From Methanosarcina sp. (lineage in GTDB: Archaea; Halobacteriota; Methanosarcinia; Methanosarcinales; Methanosarcinaceae), in NCBI GenBank assembly GCA_017883485.1, contig JADGNM010000141.1, positions 1 through 6,744 of the forward strand: a stretch of 6,744 nucleotides of DNA. Direction: 5' to 3'. The position numbers were made by a program, and so were the translations under genes. The notes under the pieces were generated by a model, which did not search any database, had not been told where the DNA came from, and saw only the letters and a list, made by a program, of their open reading frames with translations. Within the stretch, counting starts at the first letter, position 1. Every line of letters starts with the position of its first letter. Shown one piece after another: positions 1 through 6,707 of the stretch.

Positions 1-41
1 AAAGTTTTGTCTAAGAACACTAAACTATTCCCGAAATAACA

Positions 42-90
42 GCGGACGGCCCTTGCATACCCTACCTTTTAAGGTAGGGTGGCCGTCCGC
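42..90. repeat. GC-rich long inverted repeat with one-sided bulge
   Basis: Two nested arms form one near-perfect hairpin. The outer arm GCGGACGGCC (42-51) pairs with GGCCGTCCGC (81-90). The inner arm ACCCTACCTT (59-68) pairs with AAGGTAGGGT (71-80). All 20 arm pairs match, with a minimal TT loop (in practice the innermost pairs would open) and a 7-nt bulge (52-58, CTTGCAT) on one side only. It lies 67 bp beyond the tyrA stop codon and is much richer in GC than its surroundings. Neither strand has a long T-run directly after it, so a simple intrinsic terminator is not obvious. It could be a processing or 3'-end stability element of the aromatic operon, a dispersed palindromic repeat, or a small structured RNA. 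The structure is certain; the role is unknown. Confidence 0.85.
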
Positions 91-156
91 AATTTGATTG
101 TTTAAATTACTTTCTCTGTTTATTAATTAAGATCGTATGAATCAGAGTTATTTCTG

Positions 157-1641
157 TTATTTGAGTCTAAGATTTTTCTCCCGTATTCTGCATCCGAGAC
201 CTTGAAGAAGAGCTGTAACCTCAGTTTCGACGCAATCTGTATCACAATCCCCAAAAATGGTTATCCTATAAGTCACAGCGAGCTTTTCTACACCTTTATT
301 TTCTTTTACGGTTTCTACAGATTCGGTTTCTTTATAAATATCACTGATTTCGCAGGCTGAAAGGTCTTTGTTTGTATTTATAGCGCCGAGGATAACTTCA
401 GGACCAGCGCCTTCAGGGATAAGGACTGAAACGTCCCTGATCGAATTTCCAAGATTCTTTTTTCTCCACTCTCTTAGTTCGGATTCCGAGAGGAGGCGAA
501 GGTTTTCAAGTTTCAGTATTATGAATTTATTTTTTATATGGGGAGCAGTACCTTTTGAGACCAGTTTCGTTAGCACTATTTCATCAGGGCCAACTTTCTC
601 CAGCTTGCCGACATGGATTTTTCCGGAGTAAATATGGGAAAAGCCACAGACTTTCCCGATGGAATTCAGGACTGTTTCGTATTCGGCTATTCTGGAATTG
701 ATCAGCTTGTCCGATTTGCGCAGGGCATGAGAGGTATCTCCGTATTTTCGAGCAGCAGCCTTCATTTTTCTTACAAAGCCCTCTTCATCATGAGCCCGTA
801 CAAGGCCTGAGAGTTCCTCACATTCTCTTATGAAGGCACTATGAACCTCAAGAACTCCAGGATTTTCCATCTGGATAAGAGCATACAGGTAAGGATTCTG
901 ACCAAGTATTCTGCCTACGAAATCCAGCATAATGTCGTAGACCGGGCTTACGAATTTCCTTGATTTTTTTAGATCGAAATCTAACCTGTCAATCGTCATA
1001 CCTATGCTGATATAAGCAAAATGAGTAAGCCCCTGCACAACCGAGACAAGCATGTCGTGTTCGGCTGCTGTGGTGACTTCAACATGGGCTCCGCTTTCTT
1101 CAAATAATGCTCTTACCACCGGAAACCATTTTTCCGAGCGCCCTTTTACAGGAACAAGGATTACAGTCTGCCCTCTGATAGTAGGAATAGTTGGGCCGAA
1201 CATTGGATGAGTACCCAGAATCTCAACATCGGAAGGGGCAAATTTCCTCATGGCTTCTACTGGCTTTACCTTGATGGAAGTAAAGTCCATGAGGAGGCTT
1301 CCAGCCTTCATTTTTGGAGCAATTTCTGCAATAGTCTCTTCAGTTACGTTAATAGGTACAGAAACTATTACTATATCACTCTGCGGGGTAGTTGTCTCAA
1401 GATCGGAGGCAAAAGGCACTTCCATTTTCCTGGCAATCTCTGTTTTTCCTCCTTTTCCCCAAACTGTAACTTCATAATCTTTTTCTTTAAAAAAACGAGT
1501 AAACCACTGCCCCATCTCTCCGGTTCCGCCAAGAATCAGCACTTTAGTTTTCCCGTCACTCTCTTTCTGTCGGGCATCTTTGTTAACATTATTCTGCACC
1601 TCTTTTTGGTTGGCATTGCACTTGTCTTCTTCATCTCTCAT
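157..1641 (-). CDS. tyrA: Prephenate dehydrogenase with C-terminal FDX-ACB-like domain
   Basis: Oxidatively decarboxylates prephenate to 4-hydroxyphenylpyruvate, the tyrosine branch after chorismate mutase; cytoplasmic. With the ATG at 1641 the protein has 494 residues. Residues 1-32 are a very hydrophilic tail. A Rossmann domain follows, with the nucleotide-binding loop GGTGEMG (38-44). Ser122 (in DFTSIK), His145 (in GTHPMFGP) and His207 (in QGLTHFAY) match conserved TyrA active-site positions. The helical dimerisation part runs to about 300, followed by a small beta-rich segment (about 337-383). Residues 400-488 resemble the ferredoxin-fold anticodon-binding domain of PheT ([27 protein letters not shown] and a final CRIR). 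The protein is much longer than a TyrA catalytic core of about 280 residues. It is the last gene of the aromatic operon, just after aroE. A TTG at 1668 overlapping the aroE stop would add nine residues, but the ATG has the better ribosome site. The enzyme call is firm; the regulatory role of the tail is inferred. Confidence 0.93.
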   Translation of the reverse strand: MRDEEDKCNANQKEVQNNVNKDARQKESDGKTKVLILGGTGEMGQWFTRFFKEKDYEVTVWGKGGKTEIARKMEVPFASDLETTTPQSDIVIVSVPINVTEETIAEIAPKMKAGSLLMDFTSIKVKPVEAMRKFAPSDVEILGTHPMFGPTIPTIRGQTVILVPVKGRSEKWFPVVRALFEESGAHVEVTTAAEHDMLVSVVQGLTHFAYISIGMTIDRLDFDLKKSRKFVSPVYDIMLDFVGRILGQNPYLYALIQMENPGVLEVHSAFIRECEELSGLVRAHDEEGFVRKMKAAARKYGDTSHALRKSDKLINSRIAEYETVLNSIGKVCGFSHIYSGKIHVGKLEKVGPDEIVLTKLVSKGTAPHIKNKFIILKLENLRLLSESELREWRKKNLGNSIRDVSVLIPEGAGPEVILGAINTNKDLSACEISDIYKETESVETVKENKGVEKLAVTYRITIFGDCDTDCVETEVTALLQGLGCRIREKNLRLK

Positions 1642-1650
1642 CCCTTTTGT

Positions 1651-1654
1651 CTCC
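1651..1654 (-). promoter_or_regulatory. Ribosome binding site deciding the tyrA start
   Basis: GGAG on the minus strand lies nine nucleotides before the ATG at 1641. The competing TTG at 1668, in a TTGA overlap with the aroE stop, has only weak purine-rich sequence before it. This favours the ATG, although the TTGA overlap resembles a normal coupling junction and cannot be excluded. Confidence 0.55.
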
Positions 1655-1664
1655 AGGTCCGCAT

Positions 1665-2507
1665 TCAAGCCTGCAGAGCTTCCAATACGGTTTTCTTCAT
1701 TAATTCGACTGGAGGTTCAATTCCTGTCCATAATTTGAAAGCTTCCGCTCCCTGGAAGACAAGCATTAAAACTCCGCTTACTGTTTTTGCGCCTGCGGCT
1801 CTCGCTTCTCTTAAAAGTCTGGTTTCCAGGGGGTTATAGACAATATCAAAAACAATGAAGTCAGAGTGAAGTTCTTCTGCTGTTGCAATAGTGGTCTCTG
1901 TATTTGGGTGCATTCCAAGAGTCGTTGTATTAATTAGAATATCTGCCTCCTTCAGAAGATTTTTTATCCCGGCGAGCCCGGTACCCTTTATCCTCCCAGG
2001 GAGTGCTGCAACCGAGACATCCACTGCAAGTTCTATAGCCCTTTCTTCTGTCCGGTTTATTATCGTAATTTCAGCACCGTCGGCTGCAAGCTGAAAGGCG
2101 ATAGCCCTTGCTGCTCCGCCTGCCCCCGCAACTACTATTTTAGACCCCTTTATTTCCACTGCAACCTCTAAAAGTGCCTTTTTTGCCCCTAACCCGTCAG
2201 TATTATATCCAGTAATTTCTCCGGTTTTCTCAAAAACAACAGTGTTTATGGCTCCTATCTTGTCTGCCAGTGGGTCAGGCCTAATGCAGTCCAGTTTCAA
2301 AGCTGTCTCTTTTAAGGGCACAGTTAGGTTAAGCCCTCCAAATCCCATTGCCTCAGCCCCAAGAATTGCTTTTTCCAGTTTTTCGGGCCTGACCCTGAAT
2401 GCATGATAAACACAGTCCATTTCAAGGGCTGAAAAAGCCGCATTGTGCATTGCCGGGGAAAGTGAATGGCCGATAGGATCCCCAAATACTCCAAAAACTC
2501 GCTTCAT
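1665..2507 (-). CDS. aroE: Shikimate dehydrogenase (NADP+)
   Basis: Reduces 3-dehydroshikimate to shikimate with NADPH. The 280 residues are the usual length for this family. The N-terminal substrate domain carries SLSPAMHN (15-22) and NLTVPLKE (60-67), with catalytic Lys66. NTDG (102-105) supplies the partner Asp104. The Rossmann domain has the dinucleotide loop GAGGAARA (128-135) followed by NRT (151-153), the pattern typical of NADP specificity. Near the C-terminus are VYNPLET (223-229) and the QGAEAFKLW stretch starting at Gln252. The ATG overlaps the aroD stop in an ATGA junction, with GGAG eight nucleotides upstream, so translational coupling to aroD is likely. The tyrA start follows directly. 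All key residues are present, so the enzyme should be functional. The genus-level resemblance to Methanosarcina AroE is from memory. Confidence 0.97.
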   Translation of the reverse strand: MKRVFGVFGDPIGHSLSPAMHNAAFSALEMDCVYHAFRVRPEKLEKAILGAEAMGFGGLNLTVPLKETALKLDCIRPDPLADKIGAINTVVFEKTGEITGYNTDGLGAKKALLEVAVEIKGSKIVVAGAGGAARAIAFQLAADGAEITIINRTEERAIELAVDVSVAALPGRIKGTGLAGIKNLLKEADILINTTTLGMHPNTETTIATAEELHSDFIVFDIVYNPLETRLLREARAAGAKTVSGVLMLVFQGAEAFKLWTGIEPPVELMKKTVLEALQA

Positions 2508-3232
2508 TCGAGTAGCTCCATTACCTTCTTTAATTCGTCTACTGGAAGCTGTCCAGGAGCTGCAGACGTTGTACTCTCAATAGAAGCATAGGTCAGGACT
2601 GAACCGTAAAAAGGAGCGATCAACCTTGTATGTTTCCCGAGATTACCCATTGCGATGGTACAAACTTTCCTGCCTGCTTCTTTAGCAGCCAGTGTAACTT
2701 CCAGCAGATCAAGTATATCCCTCATTGAATGCGGCATGACGGCAAGTTTGGCAATGCTTGCCCCTGCCAGAAACGCCTCTTCGAGAGTTTCTCTCATTTC
2801 CTGAGAAGAAGGAGTTTTTGAAAAGTCATGGGCGGAAATGATTACAGTTTTTCCATGGGTTTTTGCAGCTTTTATGGCATTGTCTCTCGGATCTCTATCT
2901 GCAGAAAGCTCGATGTCAACTGCATCTGGTCCATCCTTAAAGGAAAGAAGGTCTTTAATCAGTCCGATTCTTTCTGCTTCTTCTCCTTCCCATTTTCCTC
3001 CTTCATTAAGGGAACGATTTGTGATAATTATCGGAAGTTCTGTCTCAGATTTAACCTTCCTGATTATCTCTGCAGCTGTCTCCAGATTTCTGATTCCGAG
3101 CAGATCCAGCCGGATTTCAAGGACATCAGCTCCCATTTCAGCTGCCTTTTTTGAGGTTTCAAAAGGACTTTCAAGGATCACTGCAACGACTGCAGCTTTT
3201 TTTCCAAGGTCAAAGGGGCCAATGCGAATCAT
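2504..3232 (-). CDS. aroD: 3-dehydroquinate dehydratase, type I
   Basis: Dehydrates 3-dehydroquinate to 3-dehydroshikimate through a Schiff-base intermediate. The 242 residues form a single (beta/alpha)8 domain of the class I family, not the unrelated type II dodecamer. Visible motifs are EIRLD (39-43, substrate binding), SAHDF with catalytic His135, AKLAVMP with Schiff-base Lys162, the GKHTRL arginine loop (199-204), and SAAPGQLP (223-230) closing over the substrate. The ATG at 3232 has GGAG six nucleotides upstream, which supports the start. It sits 32 bp after the dehydroquinate synthase gene and overlaps aroE by four bases, so it consumes the product of its upstream neighbour and feeds its downstream one. 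Nothing is missing or unusual. Confidence 0.97.
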   Translation of the reverse strand: MIRIGPFDLGKKAAVVAVILESPFETSKKAAEMGADVLEIRLDLLGIRNLETAAEIIRKVKSETELPIIITNRSLNEGGKWEGEEAERIGLIKDLLSFKDGPDAVDIELSADRDPRDNAIKAAKTHGKTVIISAHDFSKTPSSQEMRETLEEAFLAGASIAKLAVMPHSMRDILDLLEVTLAAKEAGRKVCTIAMGNLGKHTRLIAPFYGSVLTYASIESTTSAAPGQLPVDELKKVMELLE

Positions 3233-3264
3233 TACTCGCTCCAGATTTCAGTTTGTATGACAGA

Positions 3265-4407
3265 TTACTTCTCTATAATTGTTTCTTCGATCTTCTTACC
3301 AAAGTGCCTGGCTCCATCTTCCAGACAAACCAGGATCTCATTGCCTTTACCAAGTTTGGCAACTGAGATTGGAGTTCCGTCTTTTCCTACCAGCTTGATA
3401 GTTTCTGCATTTTGCAGGATTGTGGTCAGAGTTCTATCTTTAGCTTTTGCTTCAACAAGCATGAGAGGACGGCTTTCTATTTTGATTCTACCTACTATGC
3501 CTTCTCGCTGTTTCCCTTTTGAATCTACAATAGTTACTGTGTCTCCTGCCTGGAGTTCCGAAAGATAGCGGGTTTTCTCCCCGATTTTTATATAAGAGTG
3601 AACAGCGCCCGCGTTTACCCTGAACGGACGGGCAGCCACGTAAGGGCTCTCATCGGATTCTGAATTAACAAGGAACATTCCGCTTGCCTGAGACCCTATA
3701 AGCATACCTTCTCCTCGCTGCATTAGATTGCATGTATCCACGCAGACCCGATCTCCCATCCCTAGAGACTCGACTCTGGTTACAACTGCAGGCTCAAGTC
3801 CAATGATCTCGCTTTCCAGCTCCCTTACAGCCTGAACTGTATCCTTTATCTCCTGAGGGTCTCCACTATCAAGAAGGACACCGTCTGCTCCTATTTCGAG
3901 AGTCTGGAGGGCCAGTCTTGCTTCCTCGGCATTTTTTACCCCGAAAATAATCTTCACTTTTTGACTCTGGAGCTCAGCTATAAGGTTTTCGAGAGGGATA
4001 ACTTTCCAATCCGTACCAGTGACAAGTAGAAAATCACAGACCTTTCCCATTTCCGCGGCAAAGTGCTCATAACGCTTGTCCCTTATAATCACGTATCCGC
4101 CCACTGCAGCCCCTTTGTCCAGGAGCAGGGTTGCTGCATTTATGTCAATTGAGCCCGAAATCTCAAGAGGCAGGGGTTTTGTCCCGTCGCCTTCTCCTCG
4201 CTTTCCAACGACCGCGATGTCAGCCCCGGATTTGTTGTCACGGGCAAAGGCTGCTACTGTGATATTTCCCAGTTCCCGAACCTTTTCCACATCTCCTGCG
4301 TTTACAAGGACGCAGTCGGCTCCTGATTCAAGGCCAGTTGTGATCCTTTCTTTCTGTTCTTCCCATCTGCCTTCATCGGCTTTTATCCAGACACTTTTCT
4401 TTTTCAA
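3265..4407 (-). CDS. aroB': 3-dehydroquinate synthase II (archaeal type)
   Basis: Converts 2-amino-3,7-dideoxy-D-threo-hept-6-ulosonate to 3-dehydroquinate by NAD-dependent oxidative deamination and cyclisation (EC 1.4.1.24). It is the archaeal substitute for bacterial AroB, to which it is not homologous. The 380 residues match the usual family length. Recognisable conserved blocks are VWIKADEG near the N-terminus, GKRGEGDGTKPLPLE (68-82), LLVTGTDWKVIPLENLIAEL (127-146), GMGDRVCVDTC (216-226), GEGMLIGSQASGMFLVNSE (232-250) and RPFRVNAGAVHSYI (260-273). The frame has no ATG start. The TTG at 4407 is preferred because an extended ribosome-site-like GGGGTTGA (4413-4420) lies five bases before it. 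The TTG at 4416 would add three residues but sits directly against GGGG. It lies 118 bp after the ADTH synthase gene that makes its substrate. Confidence 0.95.
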   Translation of the reverse strand: MKKKSVWIKADEGRWEEQKERITTGLESGADCVLVNAGDVEKVRELGNITVAAFARDNKSGADIAVVGKRGEGDGTKPLPLEISGSIDINAATLLLDKGAAVGGYVIIRDKRYEHFAAEMGKVCDFLLVTGTDWKVIPLENLIAELQSQKVKIIFGVKNAEEARLALQTLEIGADGVLLDSGDPQEIKDTVQAVRELESEIIGLEPAVVTRVESLGMGDRVCVDTCNLMQRGEGMLIGSQASGMFLVNSESDESPYVAARPFRVNAGAVHSYIKIGEKTRYLSELQAGDTVTIVDSKGKQREGIVGRIKIESRPLMLVEAKAKDRTLTTILQNAETIKLVGKDGTPISVAKLGKGNEILVCLEDGARHFGKKIEETIIEK

Positions 4408-4416
4408 GAACTTCAA

Positions 4417-4525
4417 CCCCGGCGTATTTTCTGTTTTTATTCCGGTATTTTATTCAAGTTTCCTTCGTTTTTAACTTTGATTTCGGGCTCTGATACTGCT
4501 TTAAATGTCTCATTTTTATATCGTT
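4417..4525 (-). other. Intergenic spacer within the aromatic operon
   Basis: This is the widest gap inside the operon. It is AT-rich, holds no convincing ORF or hairpin, and ends with the GGGGTTGA ribosome-site-like sequence of the dehydroquinate synthase gene. An ATTTAAAG on the minus strand (4499-4506) could be a weak internal TATA box. The evidence does not show a separate promoter, and read-through from the ADTH synthase gene is the simpler reading. Confidence 0.3.
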
Positions 4526-5323
4526 TTATTTAAGCTGTTCCAGGGCTTCTTCTATGGGCCTTCTGAGATGTACGATCTCGCATATCGCTCTGGTAAGTCT
4601 GACAGGATCCTTGTGCTGGAAAACGTTTCTTCCGATTGCAGCTCCTCTGGCTCCGGCTTCCATAGCCCCGTCGATCCTTTCCAAAAGCTGCTTGTCAGTT
4701 GAAGTCTTAGGCCCTCCTGCAATTACTACAGGCACAGGACAGCCCCTTACCACATCTCTGAAACTGTCCGGGTCTCCGGTGTATACGGTTTTTACGACAT
4801 CAGCCCCAAGCTCGGCTCCGATCCTTGCAGCATGTGCCACATGCATAGGGTCATGCGGATTGGTTATTTTCTTGCCCCTGGGGTACATCATAGCAAGAAG
4901 AGGCATACCCCATTCCGTACACTCTCTGGAGATAGTTCCTAACTGCTCAAGCTGGTCTGCTTCGGTCTCCGATCCGATGTTAATGTGTATAGAAACGGCA
5001 TCAGCTCCCATCTTAATTACTTCTTCTACTGTGCAGACCTGCACTTTGGCATTGGGATCAGGGCTAAGGACGGAAGAAGCACTTATGTGCACGATAAGTC
5101 CTATATCATGGCCGTACCCTCGATGTCCGTATTTTACCATGCCTTTCTGCATAAGGACAGCGTTTGCTCCTCCTTCGGCAACTTTGTTTACCGTATCGGT
5201 TATATTGATCAGCCCTTCAATAGGCCCGTCGGAGATCCCATGATCCATGGGAATAATGACAATGTTTCTGCTCTCCCGGTTCATCAGTCTTTCTATCCGT
5301 ATTTTCTTACCAATTTCTGACAT
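4526..5323 (-). CDS. aroA': 2-amino-3,7-dideoxy-D-threo-hept-6-ulosonate synthase
   Basis: First step of the archaeal shikimate entry route (EC 2.2.1.10). A transaldol-type transfer joins L-aspartate 4-semialdehyde to a deoxy-diulose phosphate fragment. The 265 residues form a class I aldolase-like TIM barrel of the DeoC/FbaB superfamily. [11 protein letters not shown] carries Asp27, MMYPRG carries Tyr147 and [10 protein letters not shown] carries the Schiff-base Lys178. These keep the spacing of Asp33, Tyr153 and Lys184 that I recall for M. jannaschii MJ0400. VVIAGGPK (199-206) and [10 protein letters not shown] (227-236) form the phosphate-binding end. The start is supported by AGGTGA six bases before the ATG, a perfect match to the archaeal anti-SD. 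It leads the aromatic operon. Fructose-bisphosphate aldolase is the usual misannotation; adjacency to dehydroquinate synthase II argues against it. Confidence 0.95.
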   Translation of the reverse strand: MSEIGKKIRIERLMNRESRNIVIIPMDHGISDGPIEGLINITDTVNKVAEGGANAVLMQKGMVKYGHRGYGHDIGLIVHISASSVLSPDPNAKVQVCTVEEVIKMGADAVSIHINIGSETEADQLEQLGTISRECTEWGMPLLAMMYPRGKKITNPHDPMHVAHAARIGAELGADVVKTVYTGDPDSFRDVVRGCPVPVVIAGGPKTSTDKQLLERIDGAMEAGARGAAIGRNVFQHKDPVRLTRAICEIVHLRRPIEEALEQLK

Positions 5324-5435
5324 CGTAATTCACCTGTGTTCTGTATTAGCTTGTTTCATAAGTAAATTTTGTTTATCTAATTATCGATTTTTGTAATTGG
5401 TTTCTTGGTACTATCTATCTGGTCTGGCATGTCAT

Positions 5436-5459
5436 ATGATAGCATGCTTCATGGTAGCA
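5436..5459 (-). repeat. Direct repeat pair near the presumed start of transcription
   Basis: On the minus strand TGCTACCAT (5451-5459) is followed by TGCTATCAT (5436-5444), eight of nine bases identical with a 15-bp period. The second copy coincides with the expected start of transcription. Just beyond it, GCATG and CATGC also form a loose inverted repeat around TCATATGA (5427-5447). The position suits a repressor operator. No regulator is identified. Confidence 0.35.
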
Positions 5460-5466
5460 AACATTT

Positions 5467-5474
5467 TATTTAAA
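5467..5474 (-). promoter_or_regulatory. TATA box of the aromatic operon
   Basis: TTTAAATA on the minus strand matches the archaeal consensus and is the best box upstream of the ADTH synthase gene. Initiation about 22-27 bases downstream would fall near 5440-5446, giving a 5' leader of roughly 120 nt, an unremarkable length for Methanosarcina. The sequence before it (GATATC) is only a modest BRE. Short direct-repeat pairs lie on both sides. The box is clear; its use in vivo is inferred. Confidence 0.6.
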
Positions 5475-5481
5475 GATATCT

Positions 5482-5506
5482 CATTAAACTGCAAGATCCA
5501 TTAAAC
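5482..5506 (-). repeat. Direct repeat pair upstream of the operon TATA box
   Basis: GTTTAATG occurs twice on the minus strand, at 5499-5506 and 5482-5489, with a 17-bp period. The nearer copy ends seven bases before the TATA box. Repeat copies placed just upstream of TATA/BRE fit an activator or regulator site, but the motif is AT-rich and chance is possible. Confidence 0.35.
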
Positions 5507-5612
5507 ATTCTAATGCGGATGGATAATTTTGATCACTTATGTACTTGATTATACAAAGAAAATCACTTCATCTAGCTTATATTTATCGACAAAGCCACAG
5601 AAAATATATTCT

Positions 5613-5620
5613 TTTATAAA
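5613..5620 (+). promoter_or_regulatory. Candidate TATA box for guaA
   Basis: TTTATAAA is close to the archaeal consensus and would start transcription around 5645, leaving a leader of about 130 nt. The alternative box TATTATAATA at 5743-5752 would start transcription almost at the ATG and leave out the ribosome binding site, so it is less attractive. The region is AT-rich enough for either to be chance. Confidence 0.25.
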
Positions 5621-5775
5621 AATAAGGTCATATCTGAAGCCTCTTGCTTTCGATGTGGAGTTATGGCTTTAGACTTAAAAAAATACGAGAATTAAAATAG
5701 GATTAGATTGGCTAATAGAGTAAACTCAGATCTTTAGAACAATATTATAATACAAAAACAGAATCGGAAGGAGCT

Positions 5776-6345
5776 ATGAGAGAACTTAAAATTCTTGTTG
5801 TTAATAACTATGGGCAATTCTGCCACCTTATCCAGCGGGCTGTCCGGGACCTTGATATGGACACGAAAATCATTCCCAATACAACATCCATCGAGGATAT
5901 TCTGGCAGAAGAACCCAATGGGCTAATCCTTAGTGGAGGGCCGGAAATGGATCGGGCAGGCTTATGTTTTAATTATGTCCGGGAGATTGACCTTCCCATC
6001 CTTGGAATCTGCCTTGGGCACCAGGCGATTGCCCTGGCTTATGGGGGACATGTCCATGCCGGGGAAAAAGGTGGGTATTCAGCAGTTGAGATTGAAGTGC
6101 TCGAAGAAGACGATATCCTTCGGGGACTCGGCCCGAAAACCACCGTATGGGCTTCGCATGCAGACGAAGTTGCAATTATTCCGGAGGGTTTTATTCATCT
6201 TGCCAGATCGGATATATGTGAGATTGAAGCTATGCGCCATCCTACAAAACCGATATATGGTGTTCAATGGCATCCGGAAGTTTCTCATACCAAACAAGGA
6301 GAAAAACTGCTAACAAATTTCCTTGAAGTGTGCGATCAGTACTGA
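5776..6345 (+). CDS. guaAA: GMP synthase glutamine amidotransferase subunit
   Basis: Hydrolyses glutamine and passes ammonia to the separate ATP-pyrophosphatase subunit, which aminates XMP to GMP. In bacteria the two parts are fused in GuaA; many archaea, as here, encode them separately. The 189 residues form one complete class I amidotransferase domain. The nucleophile is Cys79 in LGICLGHQ, and His166 and Glu168 in QWHPEVS complete the triad. ILSGGPE (51-57) and WASHADEV (125-132) are further family blocks. The start follows GGAAGGAG (5766-5773), only two bases from the ATG, which is a tight but strong ribosome site. It is transcribed divergently from the aromatic operon and has no obvious functional tie to it. 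The synthetase subunit is not in the window. Confidence 0.96.
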   Translation: MRELKILVVNNYGQFCHLIQRAVRDLDMDTKIIPNTTSIEDILAEEPNGLILSGGPEMDRAGLCFNYVREIDLPILGICLGHQAIALAYGGHVHAGEKGGYSAVEIEVLEEDDILRGLGPKTTVWASHADEVAIIPEGFIHLARSDICEIEAMRHPTKPIYGVQWHPEVSHTKQGEKLLTNFLEVCDQY

Positions 6346-6422
6346 GGCAGAAGTTTCAATAGGATCTCTGAAAAATAGGCTGAAGTAATAAACTAAATGA
6401 GTACTCAAAAATATAAAGGTTT

Positions 6423-6452
6423 AAGGCAAAACTTCAATGTTGAGGTTCGCCT
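6423..6452. repeat. Imperfect hairpin downstream of guaA
   Basis: AAGGC (6423-6427) pairs with GCCTT (6448-6452), and the stem continues with AA/TT and CT/AG pairs interrupted by single mismatches. It lies about 80 bp after the guaA stop and is not followed by a T-run on the plus strand. It may affect the 3' end of the transcript; the role is unsupported. Confidence 0.3.
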
Positions 6453-6539
6453 TCAAGAAAAGAACATTGTATAGTGAGCCACCGAAACTTGATAGTGTCC
6501 AAAAGAATTCTATTTAAATATTTACGCTAAGTTTAAATA

Positions 6540-6707
6540 ATGAGAGACAGTAGTTCATTTATGGTTGGCCAGTTAATATTCAAAAATAAAATTAGCCAGA
6601 TATCAGGTCATTCGTTTATAAATATGGACTTAATCATCAGTCTCTTGTCAATAGCAACTTACTTTTCCCCATTTTCCGCGGTTTACTATTCTCCATATCC
6701 GATATAA
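6540..6707 (+). CDS. Possible small ORF, 55 residues, unrecognised
   Basis: An ATG-to-TAA frame of 55 codons begins one base after a TTTAAATA box. The predicted peptide is polar at first and has a hydrophobic stretch at about 29-50 (LIISLLSIATYF within it) that could span a membrane. No ribosome site precedes the ATG. The upstream box at 6513-6520 could only produce a leaderless or nearly leaderless message. A later ATG at 6561 is equally unsupported. Chance is the more likely explanation in DNA this poor in GC. Confidence 0.12.
   Translation: MRDSSSFMVGQLIFKNKISQISGHSFINMDLIISLLSIATYFSPFSAVYYSPYPI

Larger units (their letters stand above)
5336..5775. other. Divergent intergenic region between the aromatic operon and guaA
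   Basis: About 440 bp, AT-rich, with no gene of convincing length on either strand. The left half holds the aromatic operon promoter and its repeats. The right half holds candidate TATA-like sequences for guaA, at 5613-5620 and 5743-5752. Frame fragments of up to about 38 codons without a start occur around 5576-5695; they may be degenerate coding remnants but match nothing I recognise. Confidence 0.6.

Noticed and set aside
42..90. Palindrome as a classical intrinsic terminator
   Set aside because: No long T-run follows on either strand, and archaeal termination relies mainly on T-tracts rather than hairpins.
1207..1839. 210-codon frame on the plus strand
   Set aside because: It lies opposite aroE and tyrA, both of which carry intact family motifs; its predicted protein is rich in F and S with no recognisable domain. 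It is an antisense shadow.
2838..3260. Plus-strand frames opposite aroD
   Set aside because: AroD on the minus strand is complete with a ribosome binding site; the antisense frames are low-complexity shadows.
4554..5243. 229-codon plus-strand frame opposite ADTH synthase
   Set aside because: The opposite strand has all catalytic residues of ADTH synthase; the antisense product is S/P/T-rich and matches nothing.
4526..5323. Fructose-bisphosphate aldolase annotation
   Set aside because: The fold is shared, but the conserved Asp27/Tyr147/Lys178 pattern and adjacency to dehydroquinate synthase II indicate ADTH synthase.
5330..5359. Nine-residue leader ORF ending in the ADTH synthase ribosome binding site, as an attenuator
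   Set aside because: It has no ribosome site of its own and no Trp, Tyr or Phe codons, and no alternative hairpins are evident, so aromatic attenuation is unsupported.
5653..5700. 15-residue ORF (ATG at 5653) upstream of guaA
   Set aside because: Too short, without a ribosome site and with no recognisable similarity; chance is sufficient.
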